Below, piece after piece: positions 1-8,420 of a stretch of 64,000 nt of DNA (position 1 is its first letter; the number at the start of each line of letters is the position of its first letter). The translations under genes and the position numbers were made by a program. The notes beneath the pieces are model-generated. The model had not been told where the DNA came from, ran no database searches, and worked only from the letters and a program-made list of their open reading frames with translations. This DNA comes from Mucilaginibacter sp. PPCGB 2223 (GTDB lineage: Bacteria; Bacteroidota; Bacteroidia; Sphingobacteriales; Sphingobacteriaceae): the NCBI RefSeq assembly GCF_001705515.1, contig NZ_MDJS01000004.1:496001-560000 (forward strand), read 5' to 3'.

Positions 1-50
1 GCGACGAGATGTTTGCGCTTGAGAAAATGATGGAAGAGAAGTTTTCTTAG
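1..50 (+). CDS. 3' end of an unidentified gene (partial)
   Basis: The reading frame starting at base 3 is open to a TAG at 48-50 and encodes DEMFALEKMMEEKFS. The charged, helix-like tail looks like a genuine protein C terminus, but the rest lies upstream of the window, so no function can be given. A 13-bp inverted repeat begins immediately after the stop codon. Confidence 0.35.
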   Translation, partial: DEMFALEKMMEEKFS

Positions 51-51
51 T

Positions 52-133
52 AGTCCGGAAAGTCGGGAAGTCAGAAAAGCCGAAAGACAGAGATCAGGAA
101 GTACATGCAAATATCTTGCGGACTTTCCGGACT
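52..133. repeat. Inverted repeat flanking a 56-bp loop
   Basis: AGTCCGGAAAGTC at 52-64 is perfectly complementary to GACTTTCCGGACT at 121-133. The loop holds further AGTC/GAAAG-rich sequence. It directly follows the stop codon of the partial upstream gene. There is no T run beside the arms, so it is better described as an intergenic repeat than as a simple terminator. Confidence 0.6.
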
Positions 134-244
134 AAAAACCTTTCGGACCAGAATACGTAACAAACTTGTTATAAACAAGATAGCTGGATTAAAGCAGGAT
201 GTTTGTTACCTTTAGGTTGAAACAATAACTGACCCCTTCTTATC

Positions 245-1024
245 ATGAAACGTAAAATCCCATGCGGCTTCGCGGTGCTCTTCAGCACGTTGTGGCTGCT
301 TAACGCAACTGCTCAAACTACCGCCCCCACTGCACAAATCTTACCTAAGGCCCCGGCAGATGTAAATATCGACGGGCAACTGGGCGAATGGAACGAAACA
401 TCATTCATCTATAACAACGAAAGCAAGATCAAATACATCGTTAGCAGTGATGATAACTACCTGTACCTGACAGCTAATCTCGACCAGCGTGCCATCAGGC
501 AAAAAGTATTGGGCGCAGGTGTTACATTATCGATAAATACCGAGGGCAAAAAGAAAAAATCATTCAGCCTTACTTATCCTGTGCCGGTTACCGACGATAA
601 CCTGAATTATATGGAAAAGCAGCATGCACGGCAAACCCATGCCAAAGCCAGTGGCTTTAAAGGGGTTGACGATGACATGGTACTGCCCGACCCGCATGGC
701 TTTAAAGCAGCCTTTGCCTTTAAAGACGAAGGCGGAATGGGCTATGAGGTGGCCATACCACTAAAAGCCCTCAATATGAAGCCCGGAACAAGTAGCCTGA
801 ATATCAATATCACGATAAACGCGTTGGATAAACCGTCGATGGGTGGTGATGCACCTGCGACTTCGCCGGCTGGCGGAGGCGGGCGGGGCGGATCGCGCGG
901 CGGGGGCGGACGGGGCGGATCGCGGCCGCCATCAGGAGCTCCCGGCGATGCACGTGACGATACGCCCGCGGATTTATACACCGCTACCGAGTTTTGGCTA
1001 ACTTACACTTTGCCAGGTAAATAA
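245..1024 (+). CDS. Secreted protein with CBM9-like (DOMON-type) domain and Gly/Arg-rich tail
   Basis: A 259-residue protein with a signal peptide (about residues 1-24, ending ATAQ). Residues about 35-195 resemble the carbohydrate-binding family 9-like beta-sandwich: APADVNIDGQLGEW, then alternating strands such as YIVSSDDNYLYLTANL. The strand pair near the end, YEVAIPLKALNM, is also typical of the fold. Residues about 200-240 form a low-complexity Gly/Arg/Pro stretch, followed by a short ordered end (ATEFWLTYTL). The next gene encodes a paralogue with the same order, so this is a tandem duplication. The ligand is unknown; the fold binds sugars or haem in other proteins. It is probably periplasmic or surface exposed. 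Confidence 0.7.
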   Translation: MKRKIPCGFAVLFSTLWLLNATAQTTAPTAQILPKAPADVNIDGQLGEWNETSFIYNNESKIKYIVSSDDNYLYLTANLDQRAIRQKVLGAGVTLSINTEGKKKKSFSLTYPVPVTDDNLNYMEKQHARQTHAKASGFKGVDDDMVLPDPHGFKAAFAFKDEGGMGYEVAIPLKALNMKPGTSSLNINITINALDKPSMGGDAPATSPAGGGGRGGSRGGGGRGGSRPPSGAPGDARDDTPADLYTATEFWLTYTLPGK

Positions 1025-1120
1025 CAGCCTGACGGCCAGTTTGTAACAAAACTGTTGCGCGCCTGATATTCATCCAAATTTCATTTTGAGCGGGTATTGT
1101 TGCCATACATCTGTATCGCA

Positions 1121-1948
1121 ATGAAAATTAACTTTACCTGTTCCCTGCTCCTATCCGGTTTAATCATATCGGCCATCAGTTGTTTTGCCCAAAAAGACAG
1201 TAAACAATATATGCAAAAAGCTCCTGCCGATGTGAATATCGACGGCAAATTAACCGAATGGGGCGATTCGCTGGCTTTATACGATATCAAAACCAAACTG
1301 AATTATACCATAGCCAATAACGACACCGACCTGTATGTAATAGCCTATGTAACCGACCCGAAGTTACGGCGCAAGATCATGGCGGCGGGTATTACGGTTT
1401 CGGTAAATCCGGAAGGCAAAAAACATAAAACCTACAGCCTGACCTATCCTGTTCCGGATGGTTCGGCGATATTTAAACCCCATACAGGCGACGAGGATGG
1501 CGAGGATATCAGGAAACCTACCCTGTTGCAGTCAACCAGTATCAGGGTAACCGGCTTTAAAAATGTGGAGAGCGATGTGATCACCACCGCTAACACTTAT
1601 GGTTTTAAAGCCGCCGTTAAATTTGACGATAAGCATAACCTGGTTTACGAGACGGCCATCCCCATCAAAATGCTGAACATTAAGCCCGGCAAAAACGAGG
1701 AGTTAGAGATCAATATCCAGGTTAACGGTGTTGAGCGCCCTGTCAAAGGCGGGGGCGTGGAAAGCGGCGGTATGAGTGGCGGAGGCCGCGGCATGGGCGG
1801 AGGCGGAATGGGTGCTGGCGGCATGGGCGGAGGCCGCGGAGGCAGGCACGGCGGTGGCAACATGGCCGGAGGCCTGGGCCGTCCGGATGCTTCGGGCATG
1901 AGCGAAGCGAGCGATTTTTGGGTTAAACTGGCCCTGAATACCCATTGA
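1121..1948 (+). CDS. Secreted CBM9-like paralogue with glycine-rich tail
   Basis: A 275-residue protein paralogous to its upstream neighbour: a signal peptide ending CFAQ, the same APADVNIDGKLTEWGD opening, the matching LTYPVP and YETAIPIKMLNIKPG segments, and a glycine/methionine/arginine-rich tail. The tail ends in an SDFWVKLAL strand, mirroring EFWLTYTL next door. The start was placed at the ATG at 1121, because the longer frame begins at a TTG inside an unlikely N-terminal extension and the signal peptide starts here. The 96-bp gap from the first gene suggests co-transcription. The biochemical role is unknown. Confidence 0.7.
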   Translation: MKINFTCSLLLSGLIISAISCFAQKDSKQYMQKAPADVNIDGKLTEWGDSLALYDIKTKLNYTIANNDTDLYVIAYVTDPKLRRKIMAAGITVSVNPEGKKHKTYSLTYPVPDGSAIFKPHTGDEDGEDIRKPTLLQSTSIRVTGFKNVESDVITTANTYGFKAAVKFDDKHNLVYETAIPIKMLNIKPGKNEELEINIQVNGVERPVKGGGVESGGMSGGGRGMGGGGMGAGGMGGGRGGRHGGGNMAGGLGRPDASGMSEASDFWVKLALNTH

Positions 1949-2481
1949 TTTCTTTGCAGAAATGATTTAAAATTAGTATATTGTGATGATATGGGTAACC
2001 GGCATATTGGTATTTTTCGGCCTGGAGCATGTATTATCGATATGCGGGCCGCTTACCGGTGAAAGTTCAGAAAAATCGTAAGTGGATACCGCCCGTTGCA
2101 GTGAAATACCCATAAATACCCATGTGCCTGCGTTAGGGATGGAAGTGGATACCGGCCGTGCGTGGGCTAAGGGCAGGCCGTGGTTAATGCCTGAAGGCGT
2201 ATGAACGGATAGACCGGCCCGCAGGGAACGCCCTTTAAGTCAAAATGAAAAATTAAAAAGTCAAAAAAACGACTTGCGTAGTTGCTCTGCCTGTGGGGTG
2301 CTGAAACAAGTTCAGCATGACTTCATTTAAAATACCCATGTGTTTTTGAGCCGAAAAACAAAATGTTATTTAAGACACCCATAAATACCCATGTCCTAAA
2401 GACAAACTTTCAAACATTACAACATTGAAACTTTTCAACCTTATCAAAATACCCACAAATACCCCCAAAAAAAACTTCCAT
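1949..2481. other. Gene-free, repeat-rich intergenic region
   Basis: About 530 bp without a convincing gene. It holds several tracts of the form AAATACCCATAAATACCCATG (2104-2124, 2331-2341, 2380-2395, 2447-2465), one full copy of a GC-rich REP-like element at about 2130-2235, and a partial copy near 2085-2098. The right-hand part lies beyond the 3' end of ruvC. Confidence 0.6.
2103..2235 (+). repeat. REP-like dispersed element, copy B
   Basis: This opens with the AAATACCCATAAATACCC tract, then GCGTTAGGGA at 2130, GGATACCGGCC near 2147, TGGTTAATGCC near 2180, GTATGAACGGA near 2199 and CCGGCCCGCAGGGAACG near 2215. The same ordered blocks recur at 20918-21062 (opposite strand) and 61408-61510. 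It has a high GC content against an AT-rich gap and can form several hairpins. Confidence 0.7.
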
Positions 2482-3087
2482 TCATTTCTTCGGAGATCGG
2501 GGAACAGAAACCCTTTCGGCATTATCCTTTACAAAAGCTGCCCAGCCGGTTTTGGCTTTTTTACCGCCGCCGATACTCGATGTGCCTTTTACACTGATCT
2601 TTTGAAAAGCATGGCAAACGGCCACGGCCAACCCGTCGGTAGCATCTAAAAACTGCGGGGTTTCGGTAAATTTGAGCAGGGTTTGCAGCATGGCGGCTAC
2701 CTGCTCTTTGGTAGCGCTGCCATTACCTGTAATGGATTGCTTTACCTTACGGGGCGCGTACTCGGCAATCGGTAAATTGCGAGATAACGCAGCTGCCATG
2801 GCCACTCCCTGTGCACGGCCAAGCTTGAGCATTACCTGGATATTTTTACCATAAAAAGGGGCTTCGAGCGCCATGCAATCGGGATGGTATTCATCGATGA
2901 GGCTGATGGTTTTTTCGAAGATGCGTTGCAGTTTGAGCGCATGGTCGTCAAGGTGATCCAGCTTCACAACGCCCAGGCTGAGCAGCTCCACTTTTGACCC
3001 GGTTTCTCTGATCAAACCGTAGCCCATCACCGCCGTACCCGGGTCGATACCCAATATTACACGTTCTTTCACATTTTGCGCTTGCAT
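2482..3087 (-). CDS. ruvC: Crossover junction endodeoxyribonuclease RuvC
   Basis: A 201-residue Holliday-junction resolvase of the RuvC family, which cuts four-way junctions with RuvAB during recombinational repair. The first acidic metal ligand is in ILGIDPGTAVMGYG (D15), the second in ALEAPFYGKN, and the last pair in DATDGLAVAVCH, which gives the RNase H-like tetrad. The ATG at 3087 was chosen; a TTG codon lies just before it. The C terminus (after about residue 165) is longer and more basic than in E. coli. Four bases before the ATG is a near-consensus -7 box (TATACTTG), like several other genes here. The gene is transcribed away from the flippase-like gene. Confidence 0.93.
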   Translation of the reverse strand: MQAQNVKERVILGIDPGTAVMGYGLIRETGSKVELLSLGVVKLDHLDDHALKLQRIFEKTISLIDEYHPDCMALEAPFYGKNIQVMLKLGRAQGVAMAAALSRNLPIAEYAPRKVKQSITGNGSATKEQVAAMLQTLLKFTETPQFLDATDGLAVAVCHAFQKISVKGTSSIGGGKKAKTGWAAFVKDNAERVSVPRSPKK

Positions 3088-3206
3088 CAAACAAGTATAA
3101 GCAAAGCTTAACGTTATGTTAAAACAAATTAATAAATAAGCGCGTTATAGAGTGCTTGTGTAACGCATTTTGTAACATTGCAAAAACATTTACTTACTTA
3201 TCACTT

Positions 3207-4178
3207 TTGACCAGGACGGCTAAAAAAATTACTTCGTACAGCATCAAGGCACTCATCATTGCCGTTGCCTACTGGTTTATTTATAGAAGCGTGAGCAATA
3301 AAGGCGAACTGGGCCAGTTCAGGGTATTGATCTCAAAGCTCGATCATAACCATGTAGTATATACGCTCGGCGCCGTTGTGGTTTTGATGCTGGTTAACTG
3401 GGTGCTCGAAGCCATGAAATGGAAATACCTCACCCGCGAGCTGCAGCCCACCACGCTCTGGCGATCGGTCGAGGCGATATTCTGCGGGCTCACCTGGGCC
3501 ATATTTACCCCCAACCGCTTAGGCGAGTACGGTGGCCGCGTTTTGTTTTTACCTCCGCATAAACGGGTTTACGGCGTATTTGTGATGGGAGTGGGTCAGT
3601 TTGGGCAGGGTACTATAACCAACACCCTGGGAGTTACTGCGCTACTTTGGTTTTTATATAACTACCTACACCTCAATCCATGGATGCTGGCACTGATTAC
3701 GATACTCGGCGCGGCATGGATGCTTTTTCAGCTCATCTGTTATTTCAACATCAAATGGCTGGCCGGCTGGCTTGGCCATATTTCGTTCCTTAAAAAATAC
3801 AGCCGGTTTTTCCAGATCGTGGGGCGATACAAAAAAGATCATCTTATCAAGGTGATGCTGTTTTGCCTGGCGCGCTTCTCGGTGTTTTCATTCCAGTATT
3901 ACCTGGTCATTCACTTGCTGCTGCCCGCGCTGCCAGCCTTCCCGGTAATGATGATGGTGTTCAATAATTTTTTTGTGCAATCGGCATTACCCACGCTGGA
4001 TATTATCGACGTTGGGCTACGCGGCATGACCGCTTCTACATTTTTTGGCTATATTACCGGCGAAAAACTGGCAGTCATAGCGGCGGTATCGTCGATATGG
4101 TTGACCAACCTGATCATCCCGGCTATTTTAGGTTCTGTTTTTGTATTAAAAATCAACTTCTTTGATAGAAATTCATAG
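3207..4178 (+). CDS. Lysylphosphatidylglycerol synthase TM-region-like (YbhN/AglD-type) membrane protein
   Basis: About 323 residues with seven to eight hydrophobic segments and the IFTPNRLGEYGGRV motif near residue 110, characteristic of the UPF0104/LPG synthase transmembrane family. These proteins are integral inner-membrane proteins often paired with glycosyltransferases, and may move or present lipid-linked substrates. No aminoacyl-transfer domain is present, so it should not be called MprF. The start is uncertain: there is no ATG, and I chose the TTG at 3207, while another TTG at 3156 would add 17 residues. Its end overlaps the next gene by 17 bp, so the two are probably translated together. 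Confidence 0.75.
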   Translation: MTRTAKKITSYSIKALIIAVAYWFIYRSVSNKGELGQFRVLISKLDHNHVVYTLGAVVVLMLVNWVLEAMKWKYLTRELQPTTLWRSVEAIFCGLTWAIFTPNRLGEYGGRVLFLPPHKRVYGVFVMGVGQFGQGTITNTLGVTALLWFLYNYLHLNPWMLALITILGAAWMLFQLICYFNIKWLAGWLGHISFLKKYSRFFQIVGRYKKDHLIKVMLFCLARFSVFSFQYYLVIHLLLPALPAFPVMMMVFNNFFVQSALPTLDIIDVGLRGMTASTFFGYITGEKLAVIAAVSSIWLTNLIIPAILGSVFVLKINFFDRNS

Positions 4179-5295
4179 TATTCTTTCGCTCTTGTGTACC
4201 GGTGTTTACCTCGGTGTCTTATGCTACCTCATCATCGGGTGGGCACGCTTAAAAACACCTCCTCCGTCATCGGCGAAAGCCTGCAAAACCAAAGTGACCG
4301 TTTTAATTGCCGCACGGAATGAAGAAGAAAAGATAGCCCTCACCATCGATGATATTTTAGCGCAGGACTACCCCGCCGAACTGTTCGAACTCATCATTGC
4401 CGACGATCATTCGACCGACCGGACATCTGAGATAATCGGCAGCTACGCCGGCAGGGGCGTACGGCTATTACAGCTGTGGGATGAAAAAGCCCTAAACTCC
4501 TATAAAAAGCGTGCTATTGCCGAAGCGATTAAACTCTCGACCGGCGATTTTTTGGTTTGCACCGATGCCGACTGCCGTATGGGCCCGCAATGGCTGTCAT
4601 CCATTGTGAGTTATTATGAGAGTAACGACCTGGTGATGGTATCATCGCCGGTGGCCTATTTTGATGAGAAGAATTTATTTGAGCGCCTGCAAACTTTAGA
4701 ATTTTCGTACCTCATCGGCATGGGGGCCGCCTTTATCGGTAACGGGCGCGCATCAACCTGTAACGGCGCCAACTTTGCCTATCGCAAGGATACTTTTTAC
4801 GAAGTAGGCGGCTTTAAGGGGATAGACGACCTTGCCTCGGGCGATGACGAGTTGCTGCTGCAAAAAGTAGCGGAGAAACATCCCGGTAAAATCGGTTTCC
4901 TTAAAAAGCGCGAAGCCATTGTTTATACCCATGCCAAACACACCCTGCAGGAGTTTTTACAGCAAAGGCGGCGCTGGGCATCAAAATCGGTAAAATATAA
5001 AGATAAAAAGGTAGTGGCCGTAGCTATCGGTATCTGGCTGTTTAACCTCTCGATGCTGGTAAATGCGTTGCTGGGATTTATCAATACAGATCTCTGGAAG
5101 CTTTTGTTGTTGCAGTTTGCACTAAAAACCATCTTCGAAATCATATTCCTGACCCCTATCGACGTATTTTTGAAACGGGCCAACCTGGTGTTGCTGCTGG
5201 TGTTCTTATCGCCTGTGCATATTATCTACTTTGTATATGTCGGCATTATGGGCAACACCAAAAAGTACCACTGGAAGGGGCGCAACGTACAGTAA
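4162..5295 (+). CDS. Membrane-anchored family 2 glycosyltransferase
   Basis: A 377-residue GT2 enzyme: one N-terminal membrane helix (about 5-27), a catalytic domain from VTVLIAARNEE through the DXD-like TDAD motif, then GDDELLLQK and QRRRWASKS (the QxxRW-like motif of processive enzymes), and two to three C-terminal helices. It transfers sugar from a nucleotide donor at the cytoplasmic face; the acceptor cannot be told. It begins at a TTG that overlaps the flippase-like gene by 17 bp, pointing to a shared job in making a membrane-linked glycan or glycolipid. A perfect palindromic terminator follows. Confidence 0.82.
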   Translation: MIEIHSILSLLCTGVYLGVLCYLIIGWARLKTPPPSSAKACKTKVTVLIAARNEEEKIALTIDDILAQDYPAELFELIIADDHSTDRTSEIIGSYAGRGVRLLQLWDEKALNSYKKRAIAEAIKLSTGDFLVCTDADCRMGPQWLSSIVSYYESNDLVMVSSPVAYFDEKNLFERLQTLEFSYLIGMGAAFIGNGRASTCNGANFAYRKDTFYEVGGFKGIDDLASGDDELLLQKVAEKHPGKIGFLKKREAIVYTHAKHTLQEFLQQRRRWASKSVKYKDKKVVAVAIGIWLFNLSMLVNALLGFINTDLWKLLLLQFALKTIFEIIFLTPIDVFLKRANLVLLLVFLSPVHIIYFVYVGIMGNTKKYHWKGRNVQ

Positions 5296-5300
5296 CTAAA

Positions 5301-5336
5301 AAGGCCCTGTCCCGATAGCTATCGGGACAGGGCCTT
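5301..5336. terminator. Perfect-palindrome bidirectional terminator
   Basis: AAGGCCCTGTCCCGATAG at 5301-5318 is followed with no loop by its exact complement at 5319-5336. A run of A residues precedes it, so it can act for the leftward cold shock gene as well as for the rightward glycosyltransferase. It sits between these two convergent genes. Confidence 0.85.
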
Positions 5337-5359
5337 GCTCACGATAATGATAATATATT

Positions 5360-5557
5360 TTAGTTATATACCACTGTTACGTTAACAGCGTTCATACCTT
5401 TTTTACCACGTTCTACTTCATACTGAACCGCGTCGTTTTCACGGATCTGATCTTTTAAGCCTGAAGAGTGAACAAACACTTCTTCACTGCCATCGGTTGG
5501 GACGATAAATCCAAACCCTTTAGTTTCGTTAAAAAACTTTACTTTACCTTGTTGCAT
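5360..5557 (-). CDS. Cold shock domain protein
   Basis: A 65-residue single-domain CspA-type protein. RNP1 is visible as KGFGFI and RNP2 as VFVHSS, the two nucleic-acid-binding strands of the five-stranded barrel. Such proteins bind single-stranded RNA and DNA and melt mRNA structures. The start was set at the ATG giving MQQGKVKFFN, since family members begin here; the longer frame adds only eight unlikely residues. A long AT-rich 5' region lies upstream, as is common for cold-shock mRNAs, but I cannot show a thermosensor. Confidence 0.92.
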   Translation of the reverse strand: MQQGKVKFFNETKGFGFIVPTDGSEEVFVHSSGLKDQIRENDAVQYEVERGKKGMNAVNVTVVYN

Positions 5558-5651
5558 TATATTTTTATTAAATTTAAGCAAAAGTGCAAATAAAATTTGG
5601 CTAAACAGCCTAAAATTTAATATTTATTTTAAAAACAGGCTTCAGGTATGT

Positions 5652-6320
5652 TTAATGGCAGTATTTACTCAACATACTGTCGGCTTTGTTGCTGCCGATG
5701 TTGCGCACAAACAGCCAGTCTTCGCAGGCGCTTTCTTTATCGCCTTCTTTTAATTTGCGGTTGGCCTGCTTTACCATCCTGTCGGCAAAATCATCGTCAA
5801 AACCCAGTTGTTCCTTGAGCGCGATGATCTCATTTTCCTTGGTCGTATCGGCTTTGCCCAGGTACTTATTGCTATAGTAATTGGTCACTGCATCAACCAA
5901 AGCCTGGCGGGCCTTGTAAGCCTCGATGGCTGCGCCCATATCGGTATTACCGTTTTCGCGGCAGCGGGTTTGGTCGGCGCTAAAATTGATAGGGATCACC
6001 AGGTTGGCGTTGGGGTCGTTATCTTCGGGGACTATCCATTTACCCGAGGTAAGTTTAAGCACGCGGATAGCCTCGTCATCAAGGTCGATACCCATGCCTT
6101 TGTAGATCTTAACGTTATGGATTCTACCCTGTGCGTCGATGTTAAAACTAACCTGTATGGTACCCGATATGCAATTTTGTCGCGAATATTCGGGGTATAC
6201 CAGGTTCTCTTTTAAAAAATAAGCCAAAGCGTTTTCGCCGCCCTTAAGATGCGGCTGCGCCATGGCCCATCCAAAGCCGGCAAGCAATAAAATGGTAGTT
6301 ATTATAAAGCGGTTCTTCAT
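5652..6320 (-). CDS. Periplasmic protein with TonB C-terminal-like domain
   Basis: 222 residues with a cleavable signal peptide (ends GWAMAQ). Residues about 30-115 match the TonB C-terminal fold (YPEYSRQNCISGTIQVSFNIDAQGRIHNVKI, DDEAIRVLKLTSGKW). The remainder (about 125-222) is helical with paired charges and may be a repeat-like scaffold. There is no membrane anchor or proline-rich spacer, so this is not a classical TonB energy transducer. It lies 27 bp after the M23 peptidase gene and is the last gene of the rbfA operon. Its partner is unknown. Confidence 0.75.
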   Translation of the reverse strand: MKNRFIITTILLLAGFGWAMAQPHLKGGENALAYFLKENLVYPEYSRQNCISGTIQVSFNIDAQGRIHNVKIYKGMGIDLDDEAIRVLKLTSGKWIVPEDNDPNANLVIPINFSADQTRCRENGNTDMGAAIEAYKARQALVDAVTNYYSNKYLGKADTTKENEIIALKEQLGFDDDFADRMVKQANRKLKEGDKESACEDWLFVRNIGSNKADSMLSKYCH

Positions 6321-6347
6321 CCTTTTTATAATAAAACGCCTTTTTGT

Positions 6348-7055
6348 TTATTTGATTATCACCTGCTCCGGAAAACGGAGTATCAGGTTCGGGTCGGCAA
6401 TATTCTGCCGGTAGCTTTCTTCTTCGGATGCGCGGCAGGCGCCCGGATAATCCCCTTTCCAACCCTGCATATCAAACATCAACTGAAAATGCAGGTGCGG
6501 CGCCCAACCACCGTTTTCTTCTGAGGAGCCGAATTCGCCCAGCGTTTCGTCTTTTTCAATAGCCATGCCTTCGGATAGGCCCAGGAGTGAATCTGTGCTT
6601 AAATGCCCGTACAGCGAATATAGTTTCAGACCATCGAGGTCATGTTCTAAAATAATGGTCGGGCCATAATTGCCCGCTCCGCTGTTATCGGCAAAGCTAT
6701 GTACAATGCCCTGCATTGGCGCTTTTACCATCGTACCGGCATCGCCCCATACATCCACCCCCAGGTGTACGTTGCGTGGTTCACCATCAGTGTTGAACAG
6801 CGGCTTATTGTTGTACAGCGTACGATGCTCAAAATAGCCGCCTATACCGTATTTACATTTTTTCTCTTTCAAAGTCTTGAACAACCATTCGGAGAATAAA
6901 AAGGTATCGCCAATAATTTCGGGCGATAATTGCTTGCTGCCGGCAGTAAAATCGAGCGGCAACAGCTGGTGGCGTTTCGGATCGACGTAAACTACCTTGC
7001 TTATTTCGGCACCATGCCGGGCGATATACTGTTTAAGTTGCCGGTGCTTATCCAT
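6348..7055 (-). CDS. M23-family metallopeptidase (LytM-like domain)
   Basis: 235 residues ending in an M23 peptidase domain. Zinc ligands are visible as H97 and D101 (HLGVDVWG) and H189 of the HLHF motif; H151 and H187 are the catalytic histidines. Family members cut peptide cross-links in cell-wall peptidoglycan. Unusually there is no signal peptide or membrane segment, so secretion, if any, is by an unseen route, or the substrate is cytoplasmic. The first 80 residues match no domain I can name. It starts 5 bp after rbfA. Confidence 0.83.
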   Translation of the reverse strand: MDKHRQLKQYIARHGAEISKVVYVDPKRHQLLPLDFTAGSKQLSPEIIGDTFLFSEWLFKTLKEKKCKYGIGGYFEHRTLYNNKPLFNTDGEPRNVHLGVDVWGDAGTMVKAPMQGIVHSFADNSGAGNYGPTIILEHDLDGLKLYSLYGHLSTDSLLGLSEGMAIEKDETLGEFGSSEENGGWAPHLHFQLMFDMQGWKGDYPGACRASEEESYRQNIADPNLILRFPEQVIIK

Positions 7056-7060
7056 GCTGC

Positions 7061-7435
7061 TTATTCTTCGCTTTCTTTCTGGCGTTCTTCTTTGCTGATC
7101 TTGTCGAAGATCTTATCCATGCGCTCAACGTACTCGCTGGTATCGTCTATAAAAAACTCCAGTTGAGGGATGATCCTCACCTGGTCTTTAATACGTGCGC
7201 CCAGCTTATACCTGATCTCGGATGCGTGCAGCTTAATGGTTTGCAATGCGCTTTGCGTATTAGCGCTGTTAAAAAAACTCAGGAATATGCGGGCAAGCGC
7301 CAGGTCGGGCGTAACCCTAACCTTGGTAATGGTTACCAGGGTGTTTGGCAAAAAGCTCATCCCTTCGCGCTGAAATATGGCTGCAAGGTCTTCCTGTATC
7401 ACTCCTGCAAATTTTTGTTGACGTTTTGATTCCAT
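7061..7435 (-). CDS. rbfA: Ribosome-binding factor A
   Basis: 124 residues of the RbfA family, a KH-like protein that binds the 30S subunit and helps mature the 5' end of 16S rRNA, notably in the cold. Recognisable segments are KFAGVIQEDLAAIFQREG at the N terminus, VTITKVRVTPDLALARIFLSFF in the central sheet, and IPQLEFFIDDTSEYVERMDKIF at the end. It is the first gene of a three-gene leftward operon with the M23 peptidase and the TonB-domain protein. Confidence 0.92.
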   Translation of the reverse strand: MESKRQQKFAGVIQEDLAAIFQREGMSFLPNTLVTITKVRVTPDLALARIFLSFFNSANTQSALQTIKLHASEIRYKLGARIKDQVRIIPQLEFFIDDTSEYVERMDKIFDKISKEERQKESEE

Positions 7436-7706
7436 AAGTTAAATTTTTGACTCGGCAGTTAGATGATCACAGATTTTTCTGGATGGTAAAGGGCAATCAC
7501 ATCAACATCTGCTGTTTCACAATAATAAAGATTAAACTGCACATTTGGTTTTTAAACGGAAGAAAAAAACACGGATTGTTTATAACTGAACCAATAAATA
7601 ATTATTACCTTGTTAAAGCGTTATACATCCAATTACAATTTTGTTGCATAAATTTATTCTTTGATAATTTAGGGTTATTTTTACCCGCAATCATCTGCCG
7701 CGTATA

Positions 7707-8420
7707 GTGAAAAGGTTTATCTTGTTACTGTTATTTATTGCTACCAATGCTACTGCCATTGCACAAAACGGATTCGACTATCATCAGTTTAGCATTGGTG
7801 CAGGCCTGGGAAGTACCATTGCTTATGGCAACACCGATACCAAGGTTACCAAAGCAGCTTTTAATTTTAATGTTAACTATAACGCCACGCCCTTTTTTAC
7901 CTATACTTTAGAGACACAGTTTGGCCAGTTGGCCGGCGGGTCGCCTTATGATTATTATCAGCGCCAGTTTACCAATACTTATTTTGCGATGATGGCTCAT
8001 GCCGACCTGCAATTGGGCGAATTAATCGATTATGAGTACAATGATGTTTCGAATGCGCTTAAGAACATTTATGTGGGCACCGGGGTAGGCTTCATGACAA
8101 ATTCCATCACCTATATACAACTTACAATTCCGCCCGGGTTGAGTGGCAATGGCTCAAATGTTTACCCTTTTTTGCCTTCGAGCGTCAACGTTGTGGTACC
8201 GCTAAGGTTGGGTTACGAATTTAAGTTGTATAACTATTACGATATGCCCCGTTACCGGGTTGATTTTGGTTACAGTTTTAACACGGCATTTGGCAAGGGA
8301 TTGGATGGCTATACCTCGCTGTCGTCCATCAAATTTTACAACTATCTTTCGGTAACTTTTAAGGTGGGCCTGGGTACCGTTACTAATTACCGTAAACCTG
8401 TACCGTACTATGGCTATTGA
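7707..8420 (+). CDS. Predicted outer-membrane beta-barrel protein, unknown function
   Basis: 237 residues with a signal peptide ending TAIAQ. After it come aromatic-rich alternating strands (FSIGAGLGSTIAYG, FFTYTLETQFGQLAG, VVPLRLGYEFKLYNYY, YLSVTFKVGLGTV) that look like an eight- to ten-stranded barrel. It starts at GTG, because no ATG precedes the signal peptide. Its last 7 bp overlap the convergent alginate-lyase-like gene. I cannot assign a substrate. Confidence 0.65.
   Translation: MKRFILLLLFIATNATAIAQNGFDYHQFSIGAGLGSTIAYGNTDTKVTKAAFNFNVNYNATPFFTYTLETQFGQLAGGSPYDYYQRQFTNTYFAMMAHADLQLGELIDYEYNDVSNALKNIYVGTGVGFMTNSITYIQLTIPPGLSGNGSNVYPFLPSSVNVVVPLRLGYEFKLYNYYDMPRYRVDFGYSFNTAFGKGLDGYTSLSSIKFYNYLSVTFKVGLGTVTNYRKPVPYYGY

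Noticed and set aside
742..981. Open frame opposite the Gly-rich tail of the first CBM9-like gene
   Set aside because: Proline/arginine-rich shadow of a GC-rich repeat on the other strand; no start context or family.
1645..1945. Two minus-strand frames over the second Gly-rich tail
   Set aside because: Both are shadows of the glycine codons; the plus-strand gene has a signal peptide and a paralogue.
2425..2649. Plus-strand frame over the 3' end of ruvC
   Set aside because: It lies antisense to a well-supported gene and has no recognisable family.
3207..5295. Flippase-like and glycosyltransferase frames as a single broken fusion
   Set aside because: They overlap by 17 bp in different frames and each has its own conserved N terminus, which is normal translational coupling.
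7447..7707. 86-codon frame in the rbfA-barrel gap
   Set aside because: AT-rich, no family match, and the region reads as non-coding.
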